DNA of 64,000 bases from an uncultured Thermoanaerobaculum sp. (GCA_937934115.1 CALHAH010000007.1:44590-108589); one strand, 5' to 3'. Numbered from the stretch's first letter, positions 1-8,281 are shown. Program-made: numbers and translations. Notes: generated from the letters alone by a model not told the origin.

Positions 1-2
1 CG

Positions 3-938
3 CTTTCCGCGGAGGAGCTGGCTCGGGTGGTGGAAGAGGCCCAGGTTTTTGTGAAGCTCACCCCCATGCAAAAGGAAGAAGTGGTGGCGGCGTTGCGCCG
101 CAACGGGCATGTGGTGGGCTTTTTGGGTGACGGCATCAACGACGCTCCTGCCTTACGCGCTGCGGATGTGGGCATTTCCGTGGACTCGGGCGTGGATGTG
201 GCCAAAGAAGCGGCGGACATCGTGCTTTTGGAAAAAAACCTTCTGGTGCTGGAAGAAGGCATCATGGAAGGACGGCGAGTTTTCGCCAACATCATCAAGT
301 ACATACGCATGGGAGCAAGCTCCAACTTTGGCAACGTGTTTTCGGTTTTGGGTGCCAGCTATCTCATTCCGTTCCTCCCCATGCGGCCGGTGCAAATCCT
401 CACCAACAACTTGCTTTACGATTTTTCCCAAACCGGCATCCCCACGGACCGCGTGGACGACGAACAGGTCGCCAAACCACTGCGTTGGCGCGTGGAAAAC
501 ATCAAGCGCTTTATGCTTTTCCTGGGCCCGGTGAGTTCGCTTTTCGATTACGCGACCTTTGCCCTTATGTGGTTTGTCTTTGGGTGCCGGGAATTTTTGT
601 CGCCGGACCTTGGCGATGTAGCTCGTGAGGACTTGGTCAGCCTTTTCCAAACTGGTTGGTTTGTGGAATCGCTTTTGACGCAAACCCTCATCGTCCATAT
701 TATCCGCACCAAAAAGGTGCCGTTTGTGCAGAGCCGGCCTTCTGCGGCTTTACTTTTGGCCACGCTAACCGTCATGGTGGTGGGGGTGTGGCTCCCCTAT
801 TCGCCCCTGGCAGCAACGTTGGGCCTGGTGCCGTTGCCGGCCGTTTACTGGTTGTGGGTGGTGGCGTTTTTGTTGGCTTACGGGGTTGTGGCCCACCTGG
901 TGAAGAGGTGGTTTTATGCCAAATTCGGAGGTGAATGA
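3..938 (+). CDS. mgtA: Magnesium-translocating P-type ATPase (MgtA-like), 3' part only
   Basis: The window opens inside this gene, so the N-terminus, transport-site helices and phosphorylated Asp are missing; 311 residues remain. The frame is open from base 3. It holds the end of the P domain (KLTPMQKEE, then the hinge motif GDGINDAPAL) and the six C-terminal membrane helices with NLLYDFSQTGIPTD, which is characteristic of type IIIB Mg2+ importers of the MgtA/MgtB group rather than Ca2+ or heavy-metal pumps. It would use ATP to bring Mg2+ into the cytoplasm. Its stop overlaps the start of the following EIIA-like gene, so the two are probably translated together. The family call is secure; the cation is inferred from the family. 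Confidence 0.9.
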   Translation, partial: LSAEELARVVEEAQVFVKLTPMQKEEVVAALRRNGHVVGFLGDGINDAPALRAADVGISVDSGVDVAKEAADIVLLEKNLLVLEEGIMEGRRVFANIIKYIRMGASSNFGNVFSVLGASYLIPFLPMRPVQILTNNLLYDFSQTGIPTDRVDDEQVAKPLRWRVENIKRFMLFLGPVSSLFDYATFALMWFVFGCREFLSPDLGDVAREDLVSLFQTGWFVESLLTQTLIVHIIRTKKVPFVQSRPSAALLLATLTVMVVGVWLPYSPLAATLGLVPLPAVYWLWVVAFLLAYGVVAHLVKRWFYAKFGGE

Positions 939-1729
939 TGGATACCATCCTGGATGCATTGCAGGAGGGGCGTTTGTTTGAGCTGCCCCACGCCGATAAG
1001 ACCGAGGCGCTGCAGTTCCTCGCCCACATTATCGAGGCATTCCCCGAGGTTCCTGCCGGCACCGACGTTTTTGGCTACGTCTTGAAACGTGAAGAAGCGG
1101 CCAATACCGGCTTGGGGAAGGGGTGGGCGTGCCCCCATGCCCGTCTTCCCTTTGACGAGGACTTGAAGTGCGTGATTGGCTGGAGTCCCTCCGGGATTGA
1201 TTACGGTGCTCCCGATGGCCAACCGGTGGTGTTGGTGGTTATGTACTTGGTGCCCGAAAACCAGCGCAACCACTACCTGCGGGAGATTTCCCTTTTGGCC
1301 AAGGCCCTGCAAACGTACCCCGATTTGCACAAGATCTACGAGGTCAAAGACCTGGACGGTGTCCGCAACTACCTCTTGGACTTGGTGGATGCCTGCAAGC
1401 GCACGGTAGGTCCCGATACCCGGGCGCGGATGATCCGGTTGCAGGCCAAACCAGCGGCCGAGGCTCTGCCGCTCCCCGACCTTTCCCACTTGGCGGTGGA
1501 ACCGCTTACGGTGGTGGCTGCGCCCGGTCAAAAGCCCATCATCCTTACGCAAAGCCCGGGCTTGCTCTCAGCGTTGGAAGGGGCTAGCAACTTAGCGGAG
1601 CAGTTGGCCGAAAGTGGGCTATACCACAACGGTGGCTGGCGGGTGCTGCGTCACGGGACCGTTTCCTACCAAGGTGGGGTGACGGTTTTCGAGTGTTTGG
1701 CGGTAAAGGTGGTGGGAAAAGGCACGTAG
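938..1729 (+). CDS. PTS EIIA (fructose/PtsN-type) domain protein coupled to mgtA
   Basis: 263 residues. Residues about 1-145 look like a PTS EIIA type-2 domain; GWACPHARL places the phosphorylatable His at residue 67. The C-terminal ~110 residues are unassigned. GGAGG at 927-931 is 6 bases before the ATG at 938 and only 3 before the ATG at 935, so 938 is preferred. The gene overlaps the mgtA stop codon. No EIIB, EIIC, HPr or EI gene is visible, so a regulatory role like that of PtsN (which controls K+ uptake in enterobacteria) is more likely than sugar uptake. Control of the Mg2+ pump by phosphorylation state is inference from gene order only. Confidence 0.7.
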   Translation: MDTILDALQEGRLFELPHADKTEALQFLAHIIEAFPEVPAGTDVFGYVLKREEAANTGLGKGWACPHARLPFDEDLKCVIGWSPSGIDYGAPDGQPVVLVVMYLVPENQRNHYLREISLLAKALQTYPDLHKIYEVKDLDGVRNYLLDLVDACKRTVGPDTRARMIRLQAKPAAEALPLPDLSHLAVEPLTVVAAPGQKPIILTQSPGLLSALEGASNLAEQLAESGLYHNGGWRVLRHGTVSYQGGVTVFECLAVKVVGKGT

Positions 1730-1732
1730 GTC

Positions 1733-2671
1733 TTAAAGGGAAAAGTACTCGGGGTGCACCTCCACCACATAGCGAGTCTTGAGGTTATCCACCACCGAGC
1801 GCAGCCTTTGCCGGTAGCGCCGGTCCATTTCTTCCAAGCGCAACTGCTCGACCACTTGGGAAAATGGCTTGTAGGAGCTAGGGATGCGGTTTTTCACGCG
1901 GATTACGTGAACCCCTGCGGGGATGGCAAAGGGGTCGCTTACCTCTCCGGGCCGCAGGTTGGCTACGGCGGAAGCCACCTCTTCCCGCAGGTCCGGCACC
2001 GCAATTTCACCGAGATCACCGCCGCTGGCTTCACCTTTTTCTATTTCCGCGGCTACGCTTTGCGAGAAATCAGCACCAGCACGTACAGCTGCCACCAAGC
2101 GACGGGCTCGTTCCCACTGCACCTGCGCATTGCTACCGTCGGCCTTGATGGGGAAAAGCACGTGCTCCAGGTGTAGCTTTTCCGGTAGGGCAAAGCGTTC
2201 CTTTTCTTTTTCGTATCGGGTTTTCAGCTCCTCCTCGGTGATGGGGAGCTGGCCCACCTCCTTTTGCAGCGTGCGGTTAATGGTGATGGTAGCTTTTAGG
2301 CGCTCTTCTAATTGCTTCCGAGTCATGCCAAGGTTGGCCAAAAGCTCGTCGAAAGCCTTGTCGTCAGCAATGTGGTTTTGTTCCTTAAGCTGAGCTACCG
2401 CTGCTTCCACGTCAGCACGCTCCACCTCAATTTTCAGCTCTGACGCCCGCTCCAAAAGGCAAAGCTCGTCCACCGCTTCCTGCAGAAACGTGGGGATGTC
2501 CTCCGGTATGAGCTTCTTTCCGGTTTCTGCGGCTCGTTCCACCGCCCTTTGCCGCAAATCGCTCACCGTGAGGATGCGCTCGTTCACCCGCACCACGATA
2601 GCTTCCAAAAGCTTCCTCTCGGCAGCTGCCGGGGCGGCGAGCAACAGCAAGAACACGAAAAGACGGTTCAT
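1733..2671 (-). CDS. SurA-like periplasmic peptidyl-prolyl isomerase/chaperone
   Basis: 312 residues beginning with a short Sec signal (FVFLLLLAAPAAA). The N-terminal half is a SurA_N-type helical chaperone region (VVRVNERILTVSDLRQ at about 27-42). A parvulin/PPIC-like domain follows at about 165-265 (HLEHVLFPIK, GGDLGEI, VSDPFAIPAGVHVIRV). Such proteins escort outer-membrane proteins through the periplasm. The ATG at 2669-2671 overlaps the TGA of the upstream PPIC lipoprotein, so the two chaperones form a translationally coupled pair. The gene converges on the EIIA gene with only 3 bases between stops. SurA has two parvulin domains and this has one, so it is a relative rather than a strict orthologue. 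Confidence 0.8.
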   Translation of the reverse strand: MNRLFVFLLLLAAPAAAERKLLEAIVVRVNERILTVSDLRQRAVERAAETGKKLIPEDIPTFLQEAVDELCLLERASELKIEVERADVEAAVAQLKEQNHIADDKAFDELLANLGMTRKQLEERLKATITINRTLQKEVGQLPITEEELKTRYEKEKERFALPEKLHLEHVLFPIKADGSNAQVQWERARRLVAAVRAGADFSQSVAAEIEKGEASGGDLGEIAVPDLREEVASAVANLRPGEVSDPFAIPAGVHVIRVKNRIPSSYKPFSQVVEQLRLEEMDRRYRQRLRSVVDNLKTRYVVEVHPEYFSL

Positions 2672-3477
2672 GGTTCCTCCCCAAAGGGGTTGCGGCAGGG
2701 AAACGGAGCATCTTTGCAGAAAACCTTGACTTCCAGTTTCCGGGCCAATTCTTTAAGGCAACGGGTGCGGGTTTCCTCCACCCGCTGCGCCAGCAGGCGT
2801 TGGCGTACGCTTTCGGTGGTGGTGGGGTCAAGTCCTTTTTGCTTTTTTTCCACGTAAAACAGGTGCCAACCAGCGGGGGATTGCACCGGCTGGGAGCACT
2901 GCCCCACGTCAAGACCTCCAATGGCGGCTTCAAACTCCGGGGGGAGCTGGCCTTTTTCCACCCAGCCGATAGCCCCACCGGTGGCGGCGTTGGGCGCGCG
3001 GGAAACCTCCCGGGACAGGGCCACAAAATCCTCGCGCCGGGCTATACGCTCTCGAGCTTCTTGCGCTTGTGCCTTGCTTGGCAAAATGAGCTGCCGTAGA
3101 AAAACCCTTTCTTTAACCTCGGCCCCGCCCTCTTCCTCTAAGGCACGTTGCACCTCTTGGTCGCTGGGTGGGAGAGGGGGTGGGCACAAGCTCACCACCA
3201 GCTCCCGGGCTCGCTGCGAACGCTGGGGCTCGGAAAGGGCCCGATCGCTGGGGTTGCCGGAGGAAGCCAAAACCACCTCGGTTTCGAGGAGATCTACGAA
3301 AACTTGGGCTACCAGCTCCGGCGCCACCTGCGAGACCGGACGCTCCGCCACTCGCACAACGGCTTGTTGCACGTCTTCCCAGGTAATGGTTTTGCCTGCC
3401 ACTTGCGCGATGGGTCCAGGGCCGCGCTGGCACGCAGCAGCCAGAAGCAAACCGCCAAGGCAGAGCTTTTTTCGCAC
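2668..3477 (-). CDS. Parvulin-type PPIase lipoprotein
   Basis: 269 residues from a GTG at 3475-3477. The frame is open much further upstream, but residues beyond this GTG are low-complexity antisense of a neighbouring gene, and the GTG gives a clean lipoprotein signal (GGLLLAAAC, lipid-modified Cys 16). Residues 25-105 are a SurA_N-like helical arm. A PPIC domain lies at about 130-215 (FLRQLILPS, GGAIGWVEKGQLPPEFE, QPVQSPAGWHLFYVE). The likely role is a membrane-anchored PrsA/PpiD-like folding factor for exported proteins. It is coupled by an ATGA overlap to the SurA-like gene downstream. Confidence 0.8.
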   Translation of the reverse strand: MRKKLCLGGLLLAAACQRGPGPIAQVAGKTITWEDVQQAVVRVAERPVSQVAPELVAQVFVDLLETEVVLASSGNPSDRALSEPQRSQRARELVVSLCPPPLPPSDQEVQRALEEEGGAEVKERVFLRQLILPSKAQAQEARERIARREDFVALSREVSRAPNAATGGAIGWVEKGQLPPEFEAAIGGLDVGQCSQPVQSPAGWHLFYVEKKQKGLDPTTTESVRQRLLAQRVEETRTRCLKELARKLEVKVFCKDAPFPCRNPFGEEP

Positions 3478-3540
3478 GGTTGCCAGTGTAGCAAAGGCCA
3501 CCGGAGCTTTCCTATGGGCACACCGCAAGAAGGTTTTGGG

Positions 3541-3650
3541 GCGGCCGCTTTGCGGCGGCTTTCTTGATTTCTTGCGCAACCCGCGCGCAGCGCGGCGCGC
3601 ACATTTTGTGTTTTCCTCTGTGGGGACGCCGCTTTGCGGCTTCGAAAAGA
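3541..3650. repeat. GC-rich palindromic intergenic repeat, copy 1
   Basis: The 268-base gap between the divergent genes starting at 3477 and 3746 holds no convincing gene. It contains GC-rich palindromic pieces (AACCCGCGCGCAGCGCGG, GCCGCTTTGCGGC) joined by ATTTTGTGTTTTCC. Related blocks recur in gaps near 20.65, 45.6, 54.8 and 63.8 kb. This copy is more diverged than the others. Confidence 0.6.
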
Positions 3651-3745
3651 AAACCAAGGCACATAGCTGGGCCATTTGGCGCAGGGCTGGCGCGGGCCAA
3701 CGGGAAGGCTTGGCCTTGGCACTTTCGGTTGCTAGGATACGGGCC

Positions 3746-5056
3746 ATGGGGCACGCTTGGCTTTTAGCTTTAGCGGTGACAGCGGTGGCGCGCGAGCCGG
3801 CGGGGCTGGAGCATCGGCTTTGGTTGTGGGGGAAAGTGCAACCCACGCAGGTGGAACAGGCGCGGCGGGTGGGGGTGGATGCCTTGGTGGTGCCGGTGGG
3901 AGAAGCAGAATTGCGTGGCAGGCAAGTGACGTTCAAGGTGCAACCCCCTGAAGACGCTGGGTCTTTGCAAGGTTTGCCTCTATGGGCGGCGGTGTGGGTG
4001 AGCGGCGGGGAGGTGAAGGGGCAAGCAGCGGAAAGTTTCTGGAACCAACTGGGCCCAGCAGTGCGCGGATTGGGCCTTCCCTTCAAGGGTTTGGTGTTGG
4101 CTACACGAGCTTTGCCATCGGGGTTGCTGCCCTTTGCCCGTGAGCTTTCCCGCTTGGCGCACATGCCGGTGGAGGTAGGTGCGCCCGTTTCCGATCTTGT
4201 GCGTCAGGTGAGGCAAGAGTCGGCAGAAGGGGTTAGCTTGGTGGCCTTTGCTTTCGGGAACCTCTCGGCCCTGGGCTTTTCTCAGCTTACGCCCCAGGAC
4301 GCTTTTGATCTCCTGGGAGCTTTGGACGAACTGGGGCCCTTGTACCGCGGCGCGGTGGTGGTGGGAAGCCGCGTGGATCCCGCGTTTGCTGACGGGCAAA
4401 ACCCGTGGGCGTTGGTGCAGGGGATGGAGTACCAACCCTCGGCGGAGGGGGATGTGCTGGTGGCGCGGGCGGGGACAAGCCTACCCGTGGGCACCAAGGT
4501 CACGGTACAGGCTTTCGATGCGGCCCGCTTACAGAGGGACCTGGGCCTGTTGTTGCGGCCGGTCCGTCAGCGGTTGCTGGGTTGGGACAGCGTGGGGGAG
4601 TTGCCGCCGGCACCTGCGCTGGGGTTAACGTGGGAGGCGTTTTTGGCCTTCTTTTCTGGAGAGGGCCCGGCCCCGCGTCCCCTGGCACGAACCCAGTGGA
4701 TTTCCCCCACAACTGTGAAGCTCACCCTGGAAAACCCAACCCCCTTTGCCAGTGCCTTTGCCAGTACCGGCAACTTTCTGGACCTCTCCTTTTCCGGCAC
4801 TGAGGTTAAGGATGTGACGCTGCTGGCTGCCTCGGGAGCCGATTTTGGAAAGCTTGAGCCGGGGTTTGTTCGTGCCCCCCGCGGTGCAGCTTCGGTGGTC
4901 CGCCTCTACCTCAAGGTGATTCCTCCGCAAACTCCAATAGATGTGGCAACGGTGAGTTTTCTTTCGCAGCCAAAGGGAGTCCAATTGATGTGCACCCTGC
5001 GACTGGGCGACGGTCGGCAGGTGACTGGGCCGGTAACTATTGTTCCGCTGAAGTAG
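3746..5056 (+). CDS. Exported protein of unknown function
   Basis: 436 residues from the ATG at 3746. The frame continues upstream to 2921, but that part is antisense to the PPIC gene, and this ATG is followed directly by a signal peptide (WLLALAVTAVA). The mature part has a region with alternating strands and helices (RVGVDALVVPVGEAEL, LGLPFKGLVLATRALPSGLLPFARELSRL) that could be a TIM-barrel-like glycosidase or polysaccharide deacetylase relative. A C-terminal part rich in Thr/Val resembles an Ig-like module. I see no catalytic signature, so no function is proposed. The last 20 bases overlap the convergent gene that ends at 5037. Confidence 0.6.
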   Translation: MGHAWLLALAVTAVAREPAGLEHRLWLWGKVQPTQVEQARRVGVDALVVPVGEAELRGRQVTFKVQPPEDAGSLQGLPLWAAVWVSGGEVKGQAAESFWNQLGPAVRGLGLPFKGLVLATRALPSGLLPFARELSRLAHMPVEVGAPVSDLVRQVRQESAEGVSLVAFAFGNLSALGFSQLTPQDAFDLLGALDELGPLYRGAVVVGSRVDPAFADGQNPWALVQGMEYQPSAEGDVLVARAGTSLPVGTKVTVQAFDAARLQRDLGLLLRPVRQRLLGWDSVGELPPAPALGLTWEAFLAFFSGEGPAPRPLARTQWISPTTVKLTLENPTPFASAFASTGNFLDLSFSGTEVKDVTLLAASGADFGKLEPGFVRAPRGAASVVRLYLKVIPPQTPIDVATVSFLSQPKGVQLMCTLRLGDGRQVTGPVTIVPLK

Positions 5057-5987
5057 GGATAAGCTCCAGAATCGCCGCGCACGCAGCTTGGGCCTGGAGC
5101 AGCAGGTGATCCCCCACGGCCCAAACGCTTACGGTCTCTCCGCTGGTGCCCAAGACCCAAGCGATGGCCTTTTCTTGGCCGGCAACTTGGGAAGGCGTTA
5201 GTGGCTTGCGCCCGCGGTGGGGCACGAAACCTCCCTCCGCCAGCAGCTGCCGCACCTCCGCTTCCCGGGCTGGCTTTGCCAAGGCCACCGTGGCCCAGGT
5301 GGCGTGCGCATGAAAAACCCCAGCAAAAATCGGGTGGAAGCCCGTCTCAACCTGGGGAAACAGCGCCTTGAGTTGGTTTTGCAGCCGGCCAAAACTACTT
5401 TCGGGGTAGGGGAACGCATCGAAAGCTGTAACCGTGGGAAGCACGTGGCTTTTGGGCTTTTCGCCGGACAGGCGAGCCACAGCCTGGGCTGCCAGTTCGT
5501 CGATGGCTTCTCCCCCCAAGGTGGAAACCGGCGACAGCACGGAGAAAAAGGCACGTCTGGGGGCAAGAGGGGCCAACGCTCGCAGCATCAGGGAGGGCAA
5601 AAGAAGCACCGGGTCGGGGAAGAGCACGCGGTTCTCGCCTGGCAGGGGCCAAAAGCCTGGAGGCCCGGCGAGAACGCCGGGTCGGGAAAGGTCCACGCAC
5701 GGAAGCTCGCGATGGGCCGCGAGGAAATTCGCCAGTTTTTCCTTAAGGCTCGTGCTAGGGTTGTCGGTAATGACAAGAAGCCCCGCATCTTCAAGTTCAC
5801 CGACGTCGGCCAAAGGTGCTACCACCGCCGCTTCGCTTCCCACCTCCACAATGAGGTGGTCGCTGGAGGCCTGAGAGTGATAGTACTGGCGAGTAAGCCC
5901 AGGAGCCTGGGTGGCCAGCCGCGGCACCAGCTCTTCACCTACCAGCGAGGTGGGGTCCAGGATGATGACCTTAGCTGCCTTCGCCAA
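5037..5987 (-). CDS. Aspartate-semialdehyde dehydrogenase homologue lacking the catalytic cysteine (Usg-1-like)
   Basis: 316 residues from a TTG start preceded by AAGGAGG at good spacing; the start overlaps the end of pssA, and longer upstream reading is antisense. The N-terminal dinucleotide fold (KVIILDPTSLVGEEL) and the dimerisation region (SPVSTLGGEAIDELAAQ) follow the Asd family. Where active Asd has the NPNC(S/T)T nucleophile, this protein reads FPDPVLLL (residues 123-130), so the Cys is absent. The SGAGR loop is also changed. E. coli Usg-1 is a known Asd relative of this inactive kind. The protein is therefore unlikely to make aspartate semialdehyde. Its place at the end of a phosphatidylserine operon suggests an unknown accessory role. 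Confidence 0.7.
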   Translation of the reverse strand: MAKAAKVIILDPTSLVGEELVPRLATQAPGLTRQYYHSQASSDHLIVEVGSEAAVVAPLADVGELEDAGLLVITDNPSTSLKEKLANFLAAHRELPCVDLSRPGVLAGPPGFWPLPGENRVLFPDPVLLLPSLMLRALAPLAPRRAFFSVLSPVSTLGGEAIDELAAQAVARLSGEKPKSHVLPTVTAFDAFPYPESSFGRLQNQLKALFPQVETGFHPIFAGVFHAHATWATVALAKPAREAEVRQLLAEGGFVPHRGRKPLTPSQVAGQEKAIAWVLGTSGETVSVWAVGDHLLLQAQAACAAILELIPTSAEQ

Positions 5988-6753
5988 CGGGCACCTCCTT
6001 GGGTGGAGGGGTTTTTTGCTCGCGCCGCAAGCGGCGCACAAGCCAGCCCACGGGGCCCGAAAGTAAGTAAATCCCAAGCATGGCACCCATGGCGGGAAGG
6101 GGGGAAAAAGCAACCAGCGAAAGCACCGCAGCCATGAAGAAGAAAGCTTTGGCCGGCCAGCGCTGACGCAAATCCAGGTCTTTAAACGAGCGATAGCGGA
6201 TGGTAGAGACCATGAGCAGCGATACGGTTAAAACAAACAAGCACACCAAAAGGCTTCCCACGGGGGTGAGCACCGGCTCCGGGGTGATGAGTACCAAAAG
6301 CGTAACCGCGCCTGCACCCCCGGGAATGGGCAAACCCACGAAGTAACGTCGATCCCCTTGATCGGCGCGGACGTTGAAGCGCGCCAGGCGCACGGAACCT
6401 GCGACCACAAACAGGAAGGCCGCCACCCACCCCAGTCGCCCCATCCCCGAAAGGCCCCACTGAAAGGCCAGCACGGCTGGAGCCACGCCAAAGCTCACCA
6501 CATCGGCCAGGGAGTCGTACTCCTTACCAAACTCCGAGGTGGACTTGGTAAGGCGCGCAATGCGACCGTCCAAGCCGTCCAAAATGCCAGCAAGAAAAAT
6601 AAGCCACCCTGCCTGTTCCAGCCTGCCGCCAATGCTGTGCAGGATGGAAGCAAATCCGGCCAGCATGTTACCCAGGGTAAAAAGGGACGGGAGCAGGAAG
6701 ATCCCCCGGCGTAACGACTCCCGGCTAGGCCGTCGCGGGCGGTGCAGTTTCAC
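5971..6753 (-). CDS. pssA: CDP-diacylglycerol--serine O-phosphatidyltransferase
   Basis: 260 residues with about seven or eight membrane helices. The CDP-alcohol phosphatidyltransferase signature is complete: GILDGLDGRIARLTKS then FGKEYDSLADVVSFG, giving the DG-x2-AR-x8-G-x3-D-x3-D pattern whose Asp residues bind the metal and CDP. It makes phosphatidylserine from CDP-diacylglycerol and serine in the cytoplasmic membrane. Its start overlaps the stop of psd by 4 bases, and its 3' end overlaps the Asd-like gene. With psd it forms the two-step route to phosphatidylethanolamine. Confidence 0.93.
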   Translation of the reverse strand: MKLHRPRRPSRESLRRGIFLLPSLFTLGNMLAGFASILHSIGGRLEQAGWLIFLAGILDGLDGRIARLTKSTSEFGKEYDSLADVVSFGVAPAVLAFQWGLSGMGRLGWVAAFLFVVAGSVRLARFNVRADQGDRRYFVGLPIPGGAGAVTLLVLITPEPVLTPVGSLLVCLFVLTVSLLMVSTIRYRSFKDLDLRQRWPAKAFFFMAAVLSLVAFSPLPAMGAMLGIYLLSGPVGWLVRRLRREQKTPPPKEVPVGEGS

Positions 6754-7394
6754 GGTGTAGGTCCTTCACCGAAGCTGGCCACGGGCGTTTCGCCTGCCCG
6801 GGTGCGATCCCCCACCCGCACCAAAATTCGGGCTTGGGGGGGGAGGTAAAGCTCTACTCGCGAGGAAAACTTGATAATCCCCACGGGTTGGCCGCGGTCC
6901 AGGTGCATGCCTGGGGTCACCTCACACACCACCCTTCGGGCCAGCGCCCCAGCAATTTGGCGGTAGGCCACTGGTCCGTAAGGCGTCTCCAGCAGCACGA
7001 AAGCGTGCTCGTTCAGTTCGCTGGCCTTGGGGCGAAAAGCCGGCCATTTCTTGCCTTTGCGCCAAAAGGCCTCCACCACTGTGCCCGTCACGGGTGCGCG
7101 GTTGACATGCACGTTAGCTGGGGACATGAAAATTGCCAAAGACTGGGCAAGCCCCTTGCTCGCAACCCATTCCGGGCACTCCCCCACCTCCAAAACCCGA
7201 CCATCGGCGGGGGCCACGACCACCTCATCCGGACTGTGGGAGTGTCGTTCCGGGTGGCGGAAAAACGCGGCAAAGCCCAGCGCCAAGGCTAGGAAAACCG
7301 CCGCCAGCCACGGGTAGCCAAAGACGAAACTCCCTACGGCCAGAAGGGCAGTCCACGCCACATAGGGGATTCCTGCACTGTGCAACCGCATCAT
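6750..7394 (-). CDS. psd: Phosphatidylserine decarboxylase (short, PSD-A type)
   Basis: 214 residues, the length of the short archaeal/alphaproteobacterial-type enzyme. Two N-terminal membrane segments are followed by APADGRVLEV, FMSPANVHVNRAP and HAFVLLETPYG, all family-typical. The self-cleavage site reads IIKFSSRVELYLPP, where relatives usually have FGSR. The Ser at about 178 would become the pyruvoyl cofactor after cleavage, with Ser instead of Gly before it. It converts phosphatidylserine to phosphatidylethanolamine. It starts 4 bases after the YdcH-like gene and overlaps pssA. Confidence 0.92.
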   Translation of the reverse strand: MMRLHSAGIPYVAWTALLAVGSFVFGYPWLAAVFLALALGFAAFFRHPERHSHSPDEVVVAPADGRVLEVGECPEWVASKGLAQSLAIFMSPANVHVNRAPVTGTVVEAFWRKGKKWPAFRPKASELNEHAFVLLETPYGPVAYRQIAGALARRVVCEVTPGMHLDRGQPVGIIKFSSRVELYLPPQARILVRVGDRTRAGETPVASFGEGPTP

Positions 7395-7398
7395 CCCA

Positions 7399-7623
7399 TC
7401 AGGCCGGGCGAACCTTGGCGCGCAAAAGGGCTTCCATCTTATCCTTCAGTTGGAGCTTTTCCTTTTTGAGACGTTTTTCTTCTTGCTCTTCCTCGGTGGT
7501 GAGGAAAGCCTTGCGGGAAAGCTCTTGGAGCCGGCGCTCCCTCGCCTGGTGTGCCTCGTAAAGTTCCCGAAACTCCGGGTCTTCTTGAGCCAACTTGGCG
7601 CGGAGCTCCTCCGTATAGCTCAT
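7399..7623 (-). CDS. YdcH/DUF465-family small helical protein
   Basis: 74 residues. DPEFRELYEAHQARERRLQEL, LTTEEEQEEKRLKKEKLQLKDKMEALLR follows the DUF465 (YdcH/SlyX-like) pattern: two charged helices forming a coiled-coil hairpin. The ATG at 7623 is chosen because GGGAGG sits 5 bases upstream; a GTG two codons earlier is the alternative. It is the first gene of the psd-pssA operon. Its function in this family is unknown; cytoplasmic location is expected because there is no signal. Confidence 0.8.
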   Translation of the reverse strand: MSYTEELRAKLAQEDPEFRELYEAHQARERRLQELSRKAFLTTEEEQEEKRLKKEKLQLKDKMEALLRAKVRPA

Positions 7624-7698
7624 GCTCACCTCCCGCTCGCCCCGTGAGCAAGCATCGTCTTGATGCTAACACGAAGCCGCGGAAACTAAAATGCCCCC

Positions 7699-8178
7699 GT
7701 GGAAGCGCAGCCTCGGTTTGCCTGTGATGCCATGTTGGGAAGCCTGGCGCGGTGGCTGCGCTTTGCCGGCTTTGACACGTTCTTTGACCCCAAACGGGAT
7801 GACGCGCCACTGGCCGCCTTGGCCCGCAGTGAGGGTCGCTGGCTTTTAACCCGCGATCGGCGCCTGGCGGCCAAAGCCGGCCCTCGGGTGCTCCTGCTTT
7901 CAGGGGCCACGGTGGCACAGCAAGTGGCTGAGCTTTGCTCGCGACTGGCCCTCACTGTGGAGGAAGCGCGCTTTTTTACCCGCTGCTCCGCGTGCAACGG
8001 GGAGGTGGTGGCTGTGGGTCGGGAAGAGGTGCTCCCCCTTGTCCCCCCCTACGTGGCCGCCCACGCCCCGCACTTTAGCCGTTGCCGTTCCTGCGGCAAG
8101 GTGTACTGGCCCGGTACCCACGAACCCCGCATCCGCCGCACCCTGCACCAGCTCTTTGGCCTTGCGCCTCCCCCTTGA
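7699..8178 (+). CDS. Mut7-C RNase domain protein with C-terminal zinc ribbon
   Basis: 159 residues from a GTG. The N-terminal half has the Mut7-C (PIN-like) pattern FACDAMLGSLARWLRFAGFDT, LTRDRRLA, with acidic residues suited to metal binding. The C-terminal half has two CxxC pairs (RCSACNG at about 96, RCRSCGKVYWPGTH at about 131) that make a zinc ribbon. Proteins of this layout are common in bacteria and archaea and are predicted ribonucleases, but the substrate is unknown. The gene is divergent from the YdcH-like gene with 75 bases between them. Confidence 0.85.
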   Translation: MEAQPRFACDAMLGSLARWLRFAGFDTFFDPKRDDAPLAALARSEGRWLLTRDRRLAAKAGPRVLLLSGATVAQQVAELCSRLALTVEEARFFTRCSACNGEVVAVGREEVLPLVPPYVAAHAPHFSRCRSCGKVYWPGTHEPRIRRTLHQLFGLAPPP

Positions 8179-8215
8179 CAGGGCTTTTTTAGGGTTCCCA
8201 CGAAGGGAGGTACTC

Positions 8216-8281
8216 ATGAAAGGACTCGTCAAGGCTTTCGCTTTTGTTAAATGCCCTTTGCTGCCGCGGTTTTGGGTGTGA
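8216..8281 (+). CDS. Possible 21-residue peptide or remnant
   Basis: A strong ribosome site (AAGGGAGGTACTC) precedes an ATG, then 21 codons (MKGLVKAFAFVK...) and a stop at 8279. The basic, hydrophobic start resembles a truncated signal peptide. It may be the broken start of a former exported protein, a leader peptide for the large gene at 8384, or chance. The strength of the ribosome site is the only positive evidence. Confidence 0.25.
   Translation: MKGLVKAFAFVKCPLLPRFWV

Noticed and set aside
2921..3745. Long upstream extension of the exported protein at 3746
   Set aside because: It is antisense to the PPIC lipoprotein and crosses a palindromic repeat; the ATG at 3746 gives a clean signal peptide.
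3478..4164. N-terminal extension of the PPIC lipoprotein beyond the GTG at 3477
   Set aside because: Extension is antisense of the neighbouring gene and would bury the lipobox.
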